Origin: Trichostrongylus colubriformis
Lineage: Eukaryota; Nematoda; Chromadorea; Rhabditida; Trichostrongylidae
Assembly (NCBI GenBank): GCA_963978905.1
Contig: OZ022256.1
Span: 22,383,743-22,447,742 of the forward strand
Direction: 5' to 3'
DNA: 64,000 nucleotides
Shown: positions 32,747 to 46,169 of the stretch, in pieces
How positions within the stretch are numbered: the stretch's first letter is position 1
How the letters are laid out: every line of letters starts with the position of its first letter
Position numbers and translations under genes: made by a program
The notes under the pieces: model-generated
The model's database searches: none
The model's input: the letters and a program-made list of their open reading frames with translations, nothing else
What the model was told of the DNA's origin: nothing

Positions 32747-33645
32747 TTTTTAGATTTGCTCTTTGATAACCAATTATAATGTTGTCTTGCAAAGATATAT
32801 ATAGATTTGGAGCTGTCACTCAACTCATCACTTTCATTGATGCCGATGCGTCCACTGCGCCTACTTAATTTTCTGGGTCCAATGCGCGTTTATTACATTT
32901 GCTTCGTTCTTTTTAGGATTTCATAATGAATATAAAGAAGTAGGGACTCCTAATATCCGTGGATCTGGTTGTTTTCACATCGTACAATCCATAAAATCTT
33001 AGGGATTTTCTCTGACAACTTCTGTTTCGTTGTGCTGCTACAAATACAAATATCGAGACATATTTTTCACGAATTAAATGTGGATACTAATTAATGCCAC
33101 CCACATATTCATACTGCTACAATGCTTCGGGAGAGCTACATATTTGTCATCGAACCCTCAGTGTAAACTAAATGACGTCGAAACAAAATAATGATTGCGC
33201 AACTGTTTTTACGTCATTTTATTGCCGGGGAGAAAAACGGGTTGTATATTTCCGATAACTATGTAGTAGTGTGGCAACTAGGAAAGGACATCCTAAATCC
33301 TGTAGACGACACCGGCGAAAGCATCCCGTTGAGAATAGAGCGGAAGCCAAAAGGAATTATTTGAATGCTAGGAGCACGTATGAAAGGTAGGATAAAGGCA
33401 AAATGAATAGATTAATGTTTTCACAGGGGAGTCTTTACATCTCTTGTATTCAGTACAAAATCTAACAGAGACGTTGTTCCACGTCAAAGAGCGAAGCTGA
33501 TGTAATAAACGCGCATTGGACCTAGAAAATTAAGTAGGCGCAGTGGACGCATCGGCATCAATGAAGGTGAGTTGAGTAACAGCTCCAAATCTATATACTT
33601 TGCAAGACAACATTATAATTGGTTATCAAAGAGCAGATCTAAAAA
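32747..33645. mobile_element. MITE with about 165-bp inverted arms
   Basis: Arms 32747-32913 and 33486-33645 are close reverse complements (CTCTTTGATAACCAATTATA, GTCTTGCAAAG, GCGTCCACTGCGCCTACTTA, GCGCGTTTATTACAT). The 570-bp interior is non-coding. The right end directly precedes the PLE relic. No target duplication was fixed. Confidence 0.7.
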
Positions 33646-33666
33646 GAGCGTAGCAGAGACATAGTA

Positions 33667-34120
33667 TCTACGCCTTACCCAAATTGCATAAAAACCCTAT
33701 CACATTCAGATTCATCACTGATAATCATAATAGTGGTGTGAATTACACAGTACTTCCACGCAACTGTTATAAAAGTATCAAAACATACTGGTCTATTAAC
33801 AATACATATTGACATTGGTCAAGAACTTACAAATATTTCTTTGAGGGCTTGAGAATATGCACGGCTGATGTTACTGACATGTCTACCGATTTGGAGCTCA
33901 ACCTCATTATTAACAAAATGGCAGAAATATCAATTTTATGTTCCAAAAATGCGAGGAAAACAAATATACCTAAACGGACGTAATTTCAAACTTTTATCAG
34001 TTGATCTCACTTTTTCTTTGAATATGGTAAAAGATTAATGCTCTTTTACCTCATTGATACATAGATGACTTGTCAGTACTAATTCATGAGCAAAACGATG
34101 TTTACGTAATTACCCAGTTA
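33667..34120 (+). pseudogene. relic reverse transcriptase related to the 17-22 kb PLE
   Basis: The plus strand reads YALPKLHKNPITFRFITDNHN, then KSIKTYWSINNTY without a frameshift. A motif A region follows (LRICTADVTDMSTDLELNLI), then after a deletion that removes motif B a YIDDL motif C followed by IHEQNDVY. These match in order the 20549-21220 region of the PLE (VYALPKLHKNP, KIFSADFTDMFTNL, YMDDLLIIHNQNE). Stops and the deletion make it non-functional. It shows the family has been present here for some time. Confidence 0.8.
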
Positions 34121-34913
34121 CTTAAACTATAATATTTGTTTTTGAACCCGTTGTTCAATATAATACTAATAAGGCTTAGAATCGAAGTAGTGAGAAGACG
34201 AAATTCCGCACTTTCGGCGCCTTCTCTTCTTCGCTTACCTTCGAGGTCAAAAACCATGAAGGCAGATGATTTCGGTAGACTTGCTTCAAAACTGCGGAAC
34301 GCTCCTTATCTTTTTTCGGATTTTGCTATTTTAGAGTCTTGGAAATGGATTGCTACGGACTGTTCCCGTGAAATGATTTGAGACCAAGCGGGAAACGTTG
34401 CGGTCTGCACCTCGATGTGATATTATGCTTGCTTCCTGTGTGCTCTGTATTTGCGCCTGAAAAAGTACAGATTAAATAGATGATCCTGAAATCAAATGGC
34501 AATTTTCAGTAGTGCTAGAGAAGCCTTATGACACACACATATACATATATTGTGCCTTCGTGGCAGGCGAAAAAAAAGTTGCCGAAAGTTCGAATTTTGG
34601 CTTTCTGATTACTCCTCTTCTAAATCTCTCAACTATTTAATAACTGAAACATTCGACAAACAAATTAATGCCATTTTGTACAGCAGGAAAAACCCCACCA
34701 AACAAACACGCATGTGCATACACAGATGGTCGAAAGACGAGGAGGCTTTCGTGAGAGGCTAAGAATAAGAAATGGAATAAATGACCTCATAGCGCAACCC
34801 GATAAATCGGTTTACTCTCGAAAATTCTGACAACTCCTGGACTCATCTCATGGAGCTTCACGAGGTGGTGCTTTACTTTCATACTCTGCTGACTTCAACG
34901 AAAATGCTTTCTA

Positions 34914-35673
34914 CAATACCGTTCACATTTTTTGAAAAATTGACGGTGGGCGACGGATTAAACGGCACAAACCGTCGCACCGTCATACTCCGTTAAAAGT
35001 GAACAAAATGGGGTAAAGCTAAAAGAGTTAGATTTGTCTCGATGCGACGAATCCAACGACCTATGAGATGTCGAATTTTGATAATTAGGTCACCAGCTTC
35101 TAGGTTAAATCTGCAAAGATTTCTCAAATATTACCCTCGGGCAGGATTCCAGCTCTTTTCGGCTTACATTCACATCTTCATTTGGCTCGCCTATGTTCTG
35201 CACAAACATCATTTTTTCAGTGAATCATCTCCAAATTTTTCAGGATACTTTTCAGCACCAAACTCTACGACTTTTTCGAGACTTCTCAATTTGTCCAGCG
35301 ATTCTGACGAAATGAGCTTAAAAAGTCTCGAAAATGTCGTGGAATTTGGTGCTGAAAAGTATTCTGAAACTTGGAGATGACTCACTAAAAAATGATGTTT
35401 GTGCAGAACATGGGCGAGCAACAATTGGGCATATGAATGTAGGTCCAAAAAAGTCGGAGTCTTGCCTGAGGGCAAAAAAAAATCTTTACAGCCTTTACCG
35501 AGAAGCTGATGACATACTAAAAAATTCGACATATAGGCCGTTGAAGTCATCGAGACAAATTTAACGCTTCTAGTTTTACCCCATTTTGTTCATTTTTAAC
35601 ATGACAGTGGGACGGCTTGTGCTGTTTAATCCGTCGCCTGCCGTCCATTTTTCAAAAAGTGCGAGCGGTATTG
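34914..35673. mobile_element. TA-flanked palindromic element, 760 bp
   Basis: CAATACCGTTCAC follows TA at 34912-34913, and its inverted partner GAGCGGTATTG precedes TA at 35674-35675. Almost the whole length folds back (for example CCGTCGC, TTTGTCTCGATG, CAGCACCAAA, TTTTTTCAGTGAATCATCTCC). The termini match the element at 57903. TA duplication suggests Tc1/mariner-type mobilisation. Confidence 0.75.
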
Positions 35674-36993
35674 TAAGACTGAGTAGTCACTGGAAATGTT
35701 TGACATTCGTAGACTGCGACTGTTGTGGTGAAGGATTACGGTAGCAGTTGGGCATGAAGCGAGACTGTAACCCGTGGCGTGACTCCAAATAACGTTTCCC
35801 AGTATATGTGCACTGCTGAGAAGACATCTTCCAGTTTCTTTTCAAACATATATGCTCGAATTAAATGTACACCACCTCATTCTCTAAGGAAAATTCCATT
35901 AAATGGTATATTACACTCTCCACGGTGACGACTTTGTTCATTTTTCCGTTGCGCTATTGAGCCGTTCACCGCAGACTTCAGAGACTTGCTCAATTTTTGC
36001 CAGAAAACCTTCGTACCCCAATAACCACACCAGTCAGCTGTACTGCAAAGAACGTTATCTCCGATAATTTTATAGTATCATCATACAAGCATGGCTCCTA
36101 CTAAAAATCCTGCTAAAAACTGTAATGTAACTTAGCAAACGAACGCTCAACAATTAAGCGGGGCATGTACGTACATATAACTTTTTGGGGCATCACAAGG
36201 TGAACTCTCAAGAGGTGGAGGACGAATAACGACGGGAACTATTCTCTATCACTACACATGGTTGTGTGGGAGAAATCCAACGCGGTACAATGACAAAGTT
36301 TAACTAGGGATATGACTGCCATAGATCAGTTAAACTTCCTCAGATACTGGGCAAGGGATCGAGGATAGTGCATTCTACCCCGGAGGCATCCGAAAAATCA
36401 TCATCAAGACTTTGGCACACTGCATTTTTTTGTGCGACTGAGCGCTGTACATATTCTGCAGTGACGTGATAATACATTTGTTTTTTGATTTCTTCATCTT
36501 ACAACAGTGAGTGACTCAAGATCCACCAGAAGAAAGAGTATTCATTGCCTTTCTGGGAGGAGAACTGGTCATCCCTCTACAGATATCTTCACCATAATGG
36601 CACCAATATTTCTGGAGGGCACAGTATCGATGAGTTGCGCTTCTGACAACATTGTCTTTTAAAATTCGCTACATGCATAATTTTGCCGCTGGCACTTGTG
36701 TTCAGGTTATAGCTGTGGCCGGTTACATTCCTTATGGAAGCCAACTGCGTTTTTCCGTAAATGGTGCAATCAGTCAGATTAGACTTTTCACAGTTTTCAA
36801 AAAGCATCTTGTAGAGCTCAATGAGGTGAATCTAACAATATACATCTTCTTGATATCTTCAGCCGAAATGGAGTTATAATGGAAAAATGAAGAGACGCGG
36901 TTGCACGTTTTCTTCTCCTTTTTCGAACAATCTGAGCGGGTAATGTATATGACAAAATAGTCTCAGCTGCACAGCTGAAGAGTCTGAGAGCTA

Positions 36994-37185
36994 AGACCCT
37001 GTCATGGAAATGAAGGCATGGGAAACATCTACCAAAAGTTGAGCCTCACTTTCTGCTCACCGCCTAAATGTGATTCATGATGCATTAACTTAGAAACAAG
37101 ACAAGTAATATATAATGCATGATATTCAACTACCGTATAGCCTAAAAAATTACAGTTCTGACTTTGAATTACATGTTTCACTGTT
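36994..37185. repeat. diverged direct repeat, copy 1
   Basis: Matches 40660-40852: AAGACCCTGTCAT, GAAACATC, TCACTTTCT, then TAGCCTAAAAAATTACAGTT in the same order. Not recognised. Confidence 0.6.
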
Positions 37186-37270
37186 CCTTTCCGCGTGTGC
37201 TAGCGATACAGTAAGTAATTACCAAACGTCGCTAATCGCTATTTTTTACTTCTGAATTCTGAAAATTCGG

Positions 37271-38380
37271 GTGTTACCCGTTGATCGCAAGCCCCTAGGC
37301 GTGAGTCTGAGGCGCTACAAGTATTTCAAGCGGTCACGCCTACTGCACCTCTTAGACCATCCTTCTGTCTTACATCAAGGCCTTTCCTTGTGGGAAAGGA
37401 AGTCGTCTACGACCAGTCGTCTAGAGTCGTTTTCTCGTTTTCTATTTTGTCCCTCACCTCTCACTATATGTATCGCGTCACATAGCTATCAGCTATACCA
37501 AACTCCATACTTACAAGTAGTATACTATAAAACATTGACACCTTTCTTACTAATCCCCTCTTGTGGCTCACATATCGGCAACGGTTACGGCGAGAGGCCT
37601 TCCCAGGGCTGCGTCGCAGAGAATCGGTGCGTTCTCTTGGTGTACTCAGCAATACGGAATAAGTTGTAAGAAAACTTCCAGACGGCTTCGAGCATTCTCA
37701 AGATAAATCTGAAATAGAAAACGCATCGAATCAAACTATGTAGTGCACACTCTAAGACAAACAGCAACTCTTGCCGAGTATGCGCCTTTCAACTTCATTG
37801 TATTCAATCTCAACTCCACAATGTATTTTTCGCGTTTGGTGGATGGGACCGACACATTCATTACTTATAATTTCGTCGCAACAGATAAGCACAGATGATG
37901 TGAGTGAAGACATTGAATCTTCAGGCGGTAATATTCGAAGTGAATATTTGGTGGCTTGACGTTCTGGTACATAACTTGACGCAATCCATACAATTGTGAT
38001 AACCCACCTAAGAAAAGCTCGGATTCGCCAAAACAAATGGGTGCATCAGCAAAGCGCGACCGAATTTTTTACGGATCGTTATCTTGAGGGAGTTCAAACT
38101 GGAGTCCTAGTTTGTCACATCAGGCAGACCTAGCGCTAACCAAACCCGTTTGCCAAGACAACTGGGTAGCAGAATGCTCACCAAGCATGATGACTTGGAT
38201 TCTACTTTTCTACACTTGCGCAATGCATCTCGCCAGACTTCCATCAAAATGAGGAAACCAAGTGTGCTCGATGTTGGCAAAAGTGGATCAAGCGCTGTGA
38301 GAAAAAATGCCGTTTGAGTCGATTTATCATTTCTTGCAGATGAGATTACGAAAACCTGCCGAAACCTCCCGAGCAACTCA
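37271..38380. other. open frames without recognisable product
   Basis: A plus-strand frame at 37271-37669 and minus-strand frames at 37752-38036 and 38107-38376 are longer than average for this window. The last contains MEVWRDALRKCRKVES. I found no domain, splice logic or repeat support; any of them may be accidental. Confidence 0.2.
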
Positions 38381-38489
38381 ATATATATGTATGAAAGATT
38401 TGAAAAGATTTGGGAACTTCAATTATAGTACACTAAAATTACATCCATTGCACTCATAAAGCTATAGTTTACCACATAGCGGACCAAGG

Positions 38490-39230
38490 CTACATATTTT
38501 TGCCCTCTTCAAATCGAGTTGCACTGTGCTGCACTTAGCCTCCCAGGACAGACCTTTTTTTCTTTTCAAGTTATACAAAGCATCAATTTCCGAGAACTAA
38601 AGCTGTTGGGATACTTTTGGAATAAGGAGACCAAAATATCTATCAGCCATTTACCATTGTAAAAAATGAATCGTGTTTTCTCACCACTACAGAACAAGTT
38701 AAGTTTTTGTATAACTGAGAAGCTACCGCCACAGCCAATGGAAGAGTAGTCCTTGTCGAAGTTTAATCTACAGAGGTGAGTAGATGTCCTGCCAAGCTCC
38801 AGTTATTCAAAGCGAGTGTGATTTTTGCATGGATTTTAGAAGAAACTTTGCAAAATCACGGTGCCCCAAATTCCCTTGCAAGAACTTCGTCAGTAAACAC
38901 AAAATGTTCGATTAAAAGATACTTTTGTCTCAACTGCTCCAAGAATCATTATAAAAATGTACGTGTAGTGTCTTCAGTTGTGAGATCATATTTCCAGAGG
39001 TCGTTAACCTAGTCAACGGAAGAAGTATAACAGATCTTACAGTAACCCAGAATTCAACATCGAATTTCCTGGGTGAAGACTGTTACTGTTTGGATTGGTG
39101 GAAGAAATCGTTATAAAAAGTGTATGGACATGTATAACGTCACAAACAATGGATTTGTTTTGTAATTGTTTAGTGCATATGCTGTTCAAAAGGGTGTTGT
39201 TGAAAAGCGGCCTTTTTGCAGAAAAAGGGG
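38490..39230 (-). pseudogene. diverged duplicated segment, possible zinc-finger coding remnant, copy 2
   Basis: Partner of 24720-25440. Minus-strand pieces such as DYSSIGCGGSF and a CSNCLRQKYL stretch followed by EVLARELGAPWFCKV look protein-like, but several stops separate them. Conservation of cysteines between copies is partial. Confidence 0.35.
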
Positions 39231-39354
39231 TCCGAAAAAAGACGTTGTTCGCCATATTCGAAAACATTTGGCCACAGTTTCTTTTGAAAAAAAAACAGAT
39301 AATTGCGGCTTGAATCTTGCTATGTGTTGAATTGTCTTTTCCCACCATGATTGG

Positions 39355-39740
39355 AATTTTCGAAAACCCAGGTCAGTTTTCAAATGAACGAGGACATTTT
39401 TATTCACCCGGACGCTTATCATATCAGTCTAAACGTAATGAATATCATCCGGGACGTCTTTCAAATCCGACTGAATTTTTTCAAATCACCCGGAACGTTG
39501 TTCAAATCAAATTGAACGTTCTGCAGACCCACTAAGACATAGGCAAACAGCCTCGACATCTTTCAACTCAAATTGGATTTTTTTTTTTCAAATCACTCAG
39601 GACGTTGTTCATATCAAATTGGACGTTCTGCAGACCACTAAGACATTGGCAAATAGCTTCGCCATCTTTCGAATCAAGTGCCGTTTTTCAGGTCACCCAT
39701 GCCTTTTTCGAATCAAATTGCAAATTGGACGTTTTCTGAA
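39355..39740. repeat. degenerate tandem repeat of about 109 bp
   Basis: Two consecutive units starting TTTTTCAAATCACYC at about 39478 and 39586 share GACGTTGTTCA, AAATTG.ACGTTCTGCAG, CACTAAGACAT and GCAAA.AGC. Shorter degraded units (TCAAATC followed by CCGGGACGT) extend to both sides. Confidence 0.65.
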
Positions 39741-40659
39741 TCATCTAGGCCTTTTTCGCAGCAAAATAGCTGTTTTCGAATGAATTCAGACAAAAAATTC
39801 CGTAGGTATCGATGAGGAACGCACGGCAGACCTACCTGAACAAGGTGGCACATTCGGAATAGTCCTTGATAATCCTCTATGTACTTAAACGTGTTCGAAG
39901 ATCGTATCAACTGCGCCTTGCACTCCCCAATCGAAAGGTGGTGTTCAATGGACATTGTTCTTATGAAAAACCACCCCCTCCCCACTTTTCTTTCGCTAAC
40001 ACATTGACACTGCCGCTTATGCTTCTACGCTTTTTCGAGGTTATGGTCAAAAAATCGGTTTGGCTGAAACTTTGTCTTCTAGGATAGTTCTATCTCTAAG
40101 CACGAAAATCTCACTCAAATTGCTGGTGAAACCTGACACACGTGCCACGATCACCGCCACACAAGCTTGATTACCAAAGGTGCTGAATTCTGAGTCAGTG
40201 GTTGTCTAACAGGGTGAAAACACAGAATTGCTCTCTAAAAATGTTTGTGTGATTTTGGTAGTGATAATTTGGTGGCGGCTCCTCTTTTTTGATGTAGAGA
40301 ATACAAAATTTCCAGGTAGAGAACAGCTCAGCTTTATAAATACATACCTTACCGTTACACGTGGCAGCTGTGATCAAACGCTAATGCACACAATCATCGA
40401 AAATTAGAATAGGCGCACTTATCAAGGATATAGCACAAAATGCGGAAACTCAGCATCGGCTGGGGGTACACCAGCTGCCCTCTCCTTGTAGTTATGATTA
40501 CTATTACTGTGATATTCCAACTTAAGCTTCACACAGTGTAAAGCCCGCTGATGGCGAAGTGCCCCGTCAACGAGTCATCCTACGCAGACGATAGCCGCTG
40601 TTAAATCTCTTGGGACGGCATTTTGCAATTTCGGTTCACAAGGCTCTGATCAGCATTGA

Positions 40660-40852
40660 AGACCCTGTCATTGAAGTAAAGGCAAGGAAACATCCACTAA
40701 AACGTGAATCCCACTTTCTACTTGCCGTCTAGATGTGGTTTCGATACATTCACTTAGAAACTAGAAAATCATCATAGCTCACATACATAATATTCAAATA
40801 CCGTCTAGCCTAAAAAATTACAGTTCTGCGTTTGAATTACATGTTGATCAGA
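40660..40852. repeat. diverged direct repeat, copy 2
   Basis: Partner of 36994-37185, same orientation, about 75% identity by eye. Confidence 0.6.
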
Positions 40853-40859
40853 ATGCCTA

Positions 40860-43800
40860 TTTATGCGCCTAGGTCTCATTTGAAGTTCCCTAATGAGATG
40901 AAACCCTTCGCTAGTAAATCCAAAAAATGCTGAACAATCATATTATTCAAAAACCGAGTGAGAAAGCTCTGCTGAGCAGGGAAGCTCTATCGAATGCTTA
41001 TATAAATTGTCAAAAATAGTGAACATTGTGATAAAAGGAATATAAATTTCAAGAATTCATTGTACCATTGTACAATCCTGTAGCCTCGATGGTATGGAGA
41101 ACAGTAGGGAAACTATGCCTGACCGCTTGACGAATAGTCGGTGACATAACCTTTCCTGCGAAGCTTAATCTGATCGACTGAAGGCTCTAATAATTAATTT
41201 CACCAATAGAAAATGAAAATTTCAATAGATGTAGACATGATATGAGGATGGATCTTCGCCTTTTGCCATGCTCACTTGGATATTTTACTGGAAACTTTTT
41301 CGCTTACGTAGGGACAGGAAATGAGAAATCGCCAACCACTTTTGAGAGTTATGAGCCGTGCACGCGCTGAATTTTTGTCACAACACTCAGCACTGCGTTT
41401 TGAGCTCAATAGAGGTGCATTAGTTTTCTTAACAAGTTAGAAAATATTTAAAATTAACACCGCTCCTCTTGGAGTCCCATGAACACATTCCCTCGATTAT
41501 CTCACGGTGATCTGTTTACTAGCTGATTGATGAGCACATTTCCCTCTTCACTCTCTTTCGTTTTGCTTTTTTCTTTCGTGGAAGCAATTGAGAGTGAGAG
41601 TGGCGTTCCATGAAATTTGCTTACTACGGTGTTGAACCATAGCGAGGTGCTTGTAGCACCTGAAAGTCACGGTAATCAGATTCTGATTTTATAACTTTAT
41701 TTTATTCTGATTCATTTCCACTATAGCATTACATCCTAATGATCTAATCGGCAGCAGTAGCGATAATTTTATCGAATAGTTGAAGCGGAAAGTGGCGGCT
41801 CTGAGTAGTGCAGCAGTGAAGAAAATAAATAGTAATCGTCAAAATCCATGGTGCAATACCTTCTCCCCACACGATCGGAGGTGTAATTTCGTTCCTCTAC
41901 ATCACTGAAGAGGCTGATGAAGGTACCGAGGGCAGGCAGATCCGCCAAGCGTGGATGTTGTCTAGCCCATCACAGCTACTCCGCAGGAAGCAGTGCGACT
42001 TTACGCATCAACGAGGTCGCGCTGTAAATCTTAAGGCACGTTATTTAACCCGCTTTTCAAATCAGCTCTTCCATAAGTCATTTCCTTTGCATGAAATGCT
42101 TTCTCGTTCTTGATGTCCCCACTGGCCCTAATGTTGTCTTCGAATGACACGATCACTGGAGAAGGCCACGTAGGGGGAGGGACCTACAGCAGAGGATGTA
42201 GCCCTGCTGAATCTTGAGCTCGTCTATCATCGCGAATCGCTCAGCACATGGCTTTTTCCATCAGCGTCTGAACTTTGCATTGACATTATTTCTTATTTCT
42301 AGCGCACGAAATATCGCCCGTTGCCACCTTTTATGAATTCCTTCAGATGACACAGCTTGAATGTACAGCGAGTTGACTTGCTGTTCCTAAAACTCCTGCT
42401 ATATCTTAATGACATCAATGAAGGATAATGCCATTCCTTACTCTTAATAAAAAAACACGAGCAACCGAACCAAAAATTACAGTTATGCAATTCAACTGTC
42501 CCTTATACGGGTGCTGTGAATTTTCAATTATTTGACCAGATCCTATTTCTGCAGCAAGAGGTTGTTTTCTCCTATTCTTAGAACATGACATCAGAAATTA
42601 TGACGTATGCAGAATTGTAATGAGTGTTGTGCAGAAGCATAAATTTTGATACGAATTTACAGAACTGTGGCAGCGAGTCACGGATACGGTGCCCTTTGCT
42701 TCTTCCCTTTGTTAACCTCAAAATTATAGGAATCTATGGATAGTCCTGTGTCATCAATCATCACTAATGAACACGAATGATGCATTCCATGCCTATACAT
42801 ATTTTGTGAAGGTCTTTTTCCGACCTCTGATCACGAAACAGTGAAACCGCTTCCATTGCTTCTATAGAGATGTCCTTATTTGATACACAACGTTTGCGTC
42901 ACTTTCTTCGCATATAAGGGTGGAAGGTTGTCCAAAACTTTTGTCACAAAGATTTGGTCACTTTGAAAATTAGCGCCGTAGATGATAATATTGCAGTAGC
43001 AGCCGTTCTTGAACAGTGATAGGGGTAATGTGAATAATAACTCCTAAAGTGAATAGCCCAAAACAAAGATAGTGGTCCTACGTGGTGAAAGGCGTTACCG
43101 AACTGTGGAAGCCATTTTTTCAACAGATACCATTTGCTTTAACGCGGCTCTCCCCTTTTCTCCCTGTCCCCCCTCTTTTCGGAATTGGCGGTGGAAAAGA
43201 GAATTTGTTCACTCTCCGCTTTCGTACTAATATGCACCTCCACTTTGATAATACATTGTCTTTCCATGTTCTATCTAAACTACGCCTCTGAACTACCCCT
43301 ACCCATGCTGAGAGAGCCAGTTAACCCCATTGATCAGGACTATATTGCCTGGCGTGCAGCCTCCAATAACCTTATTGGGATCGAATTCACCAGCAACTCG
43401 AGCGACTCCTATAAATTGCCACACAACACCACATTTCCAACGGTAGCAGCGCATGCAACGTAGCTGAATGCACTACAGATTACCTTTATATATTCATTCC
43501 ATGTATGGTGTGGATGGTGAATAGTAGTTTTGAAGAATACCAAGCGATACTGGCTCAAAACAAACTCATTACGAGAATAGCTGTCCATGTAGTTGACAAC
43601 TGTCTGCTTATGGGAAATTCAAATCACATTTGTAGTATACATTGAGGAAAGACAGGAATCGTATCATGGTATATGTACACAATTACTGAGCACCGCTGTG
43701 TTCCAACGAATGTTCTAAGTAGTCGTGAAGCAGAAATCCCAGACAACGGTGAAGACAAATACACTTGTGTGTAGTATTTCCCGTACAATACTACTGATTT

Positions 43801-45740
43801 GCAATTCAACCACATTTCTGTGTCCTTATGAGAACCACGGCATATTGCCAGCGCTCAAGGTGTTGAGCATGAAAAGTGAGTGATCCGTTCCCTTCGAAGC
43901 AGGCAGGAGCTCAGCACTGAAAACAACTGTAAAGGGTGTTCAATAGATACTGTACCACATTTTCGATTATGTAATTTTCCGCTTTCCTTGAAGTTGATGG
44001 ATAGATTCTCACATATCGTAATGAATGTAACCTACCCCATCAGATCCTCCATTGGCTACGAGCTCTGAAACGCTCGGGGCAGCTTCTTACCCAGCCCTCA
44101 CCCGATTTCATTTGGAATCGTTTTTTAGCCACTGTCGAAAGATGTCTGCACTTTCGAGTTTGTGCATTGTTTAGTGCAACCTTCTACTGTACGATAACCC
44201 CATCAGAAGTGCCCGACAGCAATGGTTCAGTGGAGTGTACATGCATACAGCTATCCTTGCATGGGCGCCAACTCGCCCACAAATGTGTATCAGCCGTCAA
44301 TGATTTTCAAGCCGTCTGCATGGGCGCTCATCTACTAAATCTCTTATCTTCTCTTTAAATGCTTAATTTCATCCATTTTTTGATTTTTTGACAGAGCCAC
44401 TGAGGTGCAACTGGACACCAAATTTGCACCTCGTACATGACATGAAATGTCTACTGGCTACACCGAGCAATCTATCATATGTAATCGTCTTCGCGTAAGT
44501 CTCCCAAGAAAAACAAGTCTGAACGACTGAAGCTTTGCTATTTCGGTGAAGTATTCCATGTCACTGGGACGATTTTCAGATATACACATGAGACACATAT
44601 TGTTCCATCTGCTATCTTCTGTCCTATGCCTGGGCTGTACTTTTCCCTTCACAATATGGGGATACATGCTAGTTGCTAAATGACCTCACTACCCATAAAA
44701 TAACGGAACTATGACTGTTTTTGTACTCCTGCAGGCACTGTTACCAATATTTCTACAGTTTTCATGAGATTGGAAGAAGTCGAAGGCGATCTTTCACAGA
44801 CTCTATCTTTACAACACCGTAGGCTTGGAGCAGTGAATCCCTGTGAAAGGGAGAGCAATCGGCTAGTCGTAAAATATGGCAGGCTCATTCAGAAGAATCT
44901 AATGTAAAGCATATCCCATCAAGCTCTAAGAAACCAGCAATGGTGCTCAAAAGACATGCAATTGCATTACAATAATTGTTAGTTTCCTACTGATTGATGT
45001 AAGGCTGCAATGCGATGGATTCCCGGCAATAATTTAGGTGCAAATAACACACCGCTAAATTCAAGCTGCCTTCTTCCCGCAATGGAACAAAACACGTCGC
45101 ACTTCCTCCTCGCGGTGTACGTTAGAGACCCCCCGACGGCTTTTATGCAAACGATTTCATGAGCGAGATTTCCGCACATTCGGCACTTCAGCCAAATCGC
45201 CTACCCTGCCCTATCTTCTTCTCGCGAGAGAAAGAAGAACTCCTTTCGGCAAAATCTCAGCTACCTGTGTCTTTCAAGTAGCTCATTGCTGCTGCAGAAT
45301 CATACAATAGAGCTGAATTCACACATTTTTGAATGGTCTCATTGCTTATAAGAAAGTAGCGGATAGCCAGGAGAGCTTCCTTTCAGATCGTGCTCGGCCT
45401 GTGTTTTTGACTACATTATGCGAAAGGAAGATATTCCAGGGAAAAACTTATTTTAATAAGAGCTTGCCAAGCAGATTAATAAATTGCCGAGCAACTGCTC
45501 ACATGCACTTAGACATTTACCACGAATTTTTCTCCAAGCCAAAGGCTGAGCAGAAATGGGGTGAATCAAAATCTTTTGAAACTGCAAACCTTATTGTTAG
45601 AGCTTCCGTTTTTTTGTGTAGGAGGTCAGTTACTGCGTAGAACTTTTAGCTGACTCATAAGGATGAGCACAAATTCAATTTTTGAAATAATCAATTCCTT
45701 GATGGGATGCGCCGCGAATCTAAAGCAATTCAGAATCCTT
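40860..45740. other. about 4.9 kb with no supported gene
   Basis: The longest quiet stretch. Short frames (for example 43082-43463 and 45329-45640) have no domain or splice support. No clear repeat, RNA gene or mobile element was recognised. Confidence 0.3.
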
Positions 45741-45744
45741 CCTG

Positions 45745-46165
45745 CAGGTAAACGCGATCTGGCCTATACAATTAACTGCGGGGCCTCCGATATATTTTAC
45801 CTGTGAATCAGTGCTTTTTTTCTTTGCCGAGCGTGTCCAGTACCTATTCACCGACCACGGAGGGAGGGAAGTCTAGGATGGCATGGGCGGTCATAGGTGT
45901 ATGCCATTAGGACGGAAGATTCGCTTTGTGGCGTTCGGTGCGGACCGCTATTGTGCGAGCTATGCGCGACGTATTGGATGGGTCCTGAAGCGATGGTAGT
46001 GCTCTACGCTTCATCCTAAATCTAATTGCTTCAGTACCAACCAATACGGCGCCCGTAGCTCGCACTGTCACGTCGCAAATTCTCTGTCCTAATGGCATGC
46101 ACCTGGGCGGTCATTGGTTCCCGCATTATGAGAGTGAGAGTGTGCGTCACCTGTCACTAACCACT
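45745..46165 (-). mobile_element. SINE, second copy, split by a 210-bp element
   Basis: Same family as 27326-27623: GGCCTATACAAT, ATTCACCGACC, GGAGGGA, TGGGCGG and, after the insertion, GAGAGTG..GTGCGTCACCTGTCACTA. It is more diverged and lacks the clean tail. Confidence 0.65.
45895..46104. mobile_element. 210-bp palindromic MITE with perfect 10-bp target duplication
   Basis: GGGCGGTCAT at 45885-45894 is repeated at 46105-46114. The insert begins AGGTGTATGCCATTAGGAC and ends with its inverted partner. Inner blocks also fold back (GTGCGAGCTA with TAGCTCGCAC; ACGTATTGG with CCAATACGG). A 10-bp duplication suggests Mutator-like mobilisation. It sits inside the SINE. Confidence 0.8.
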
Positions 46166-46169
46166 TTCA

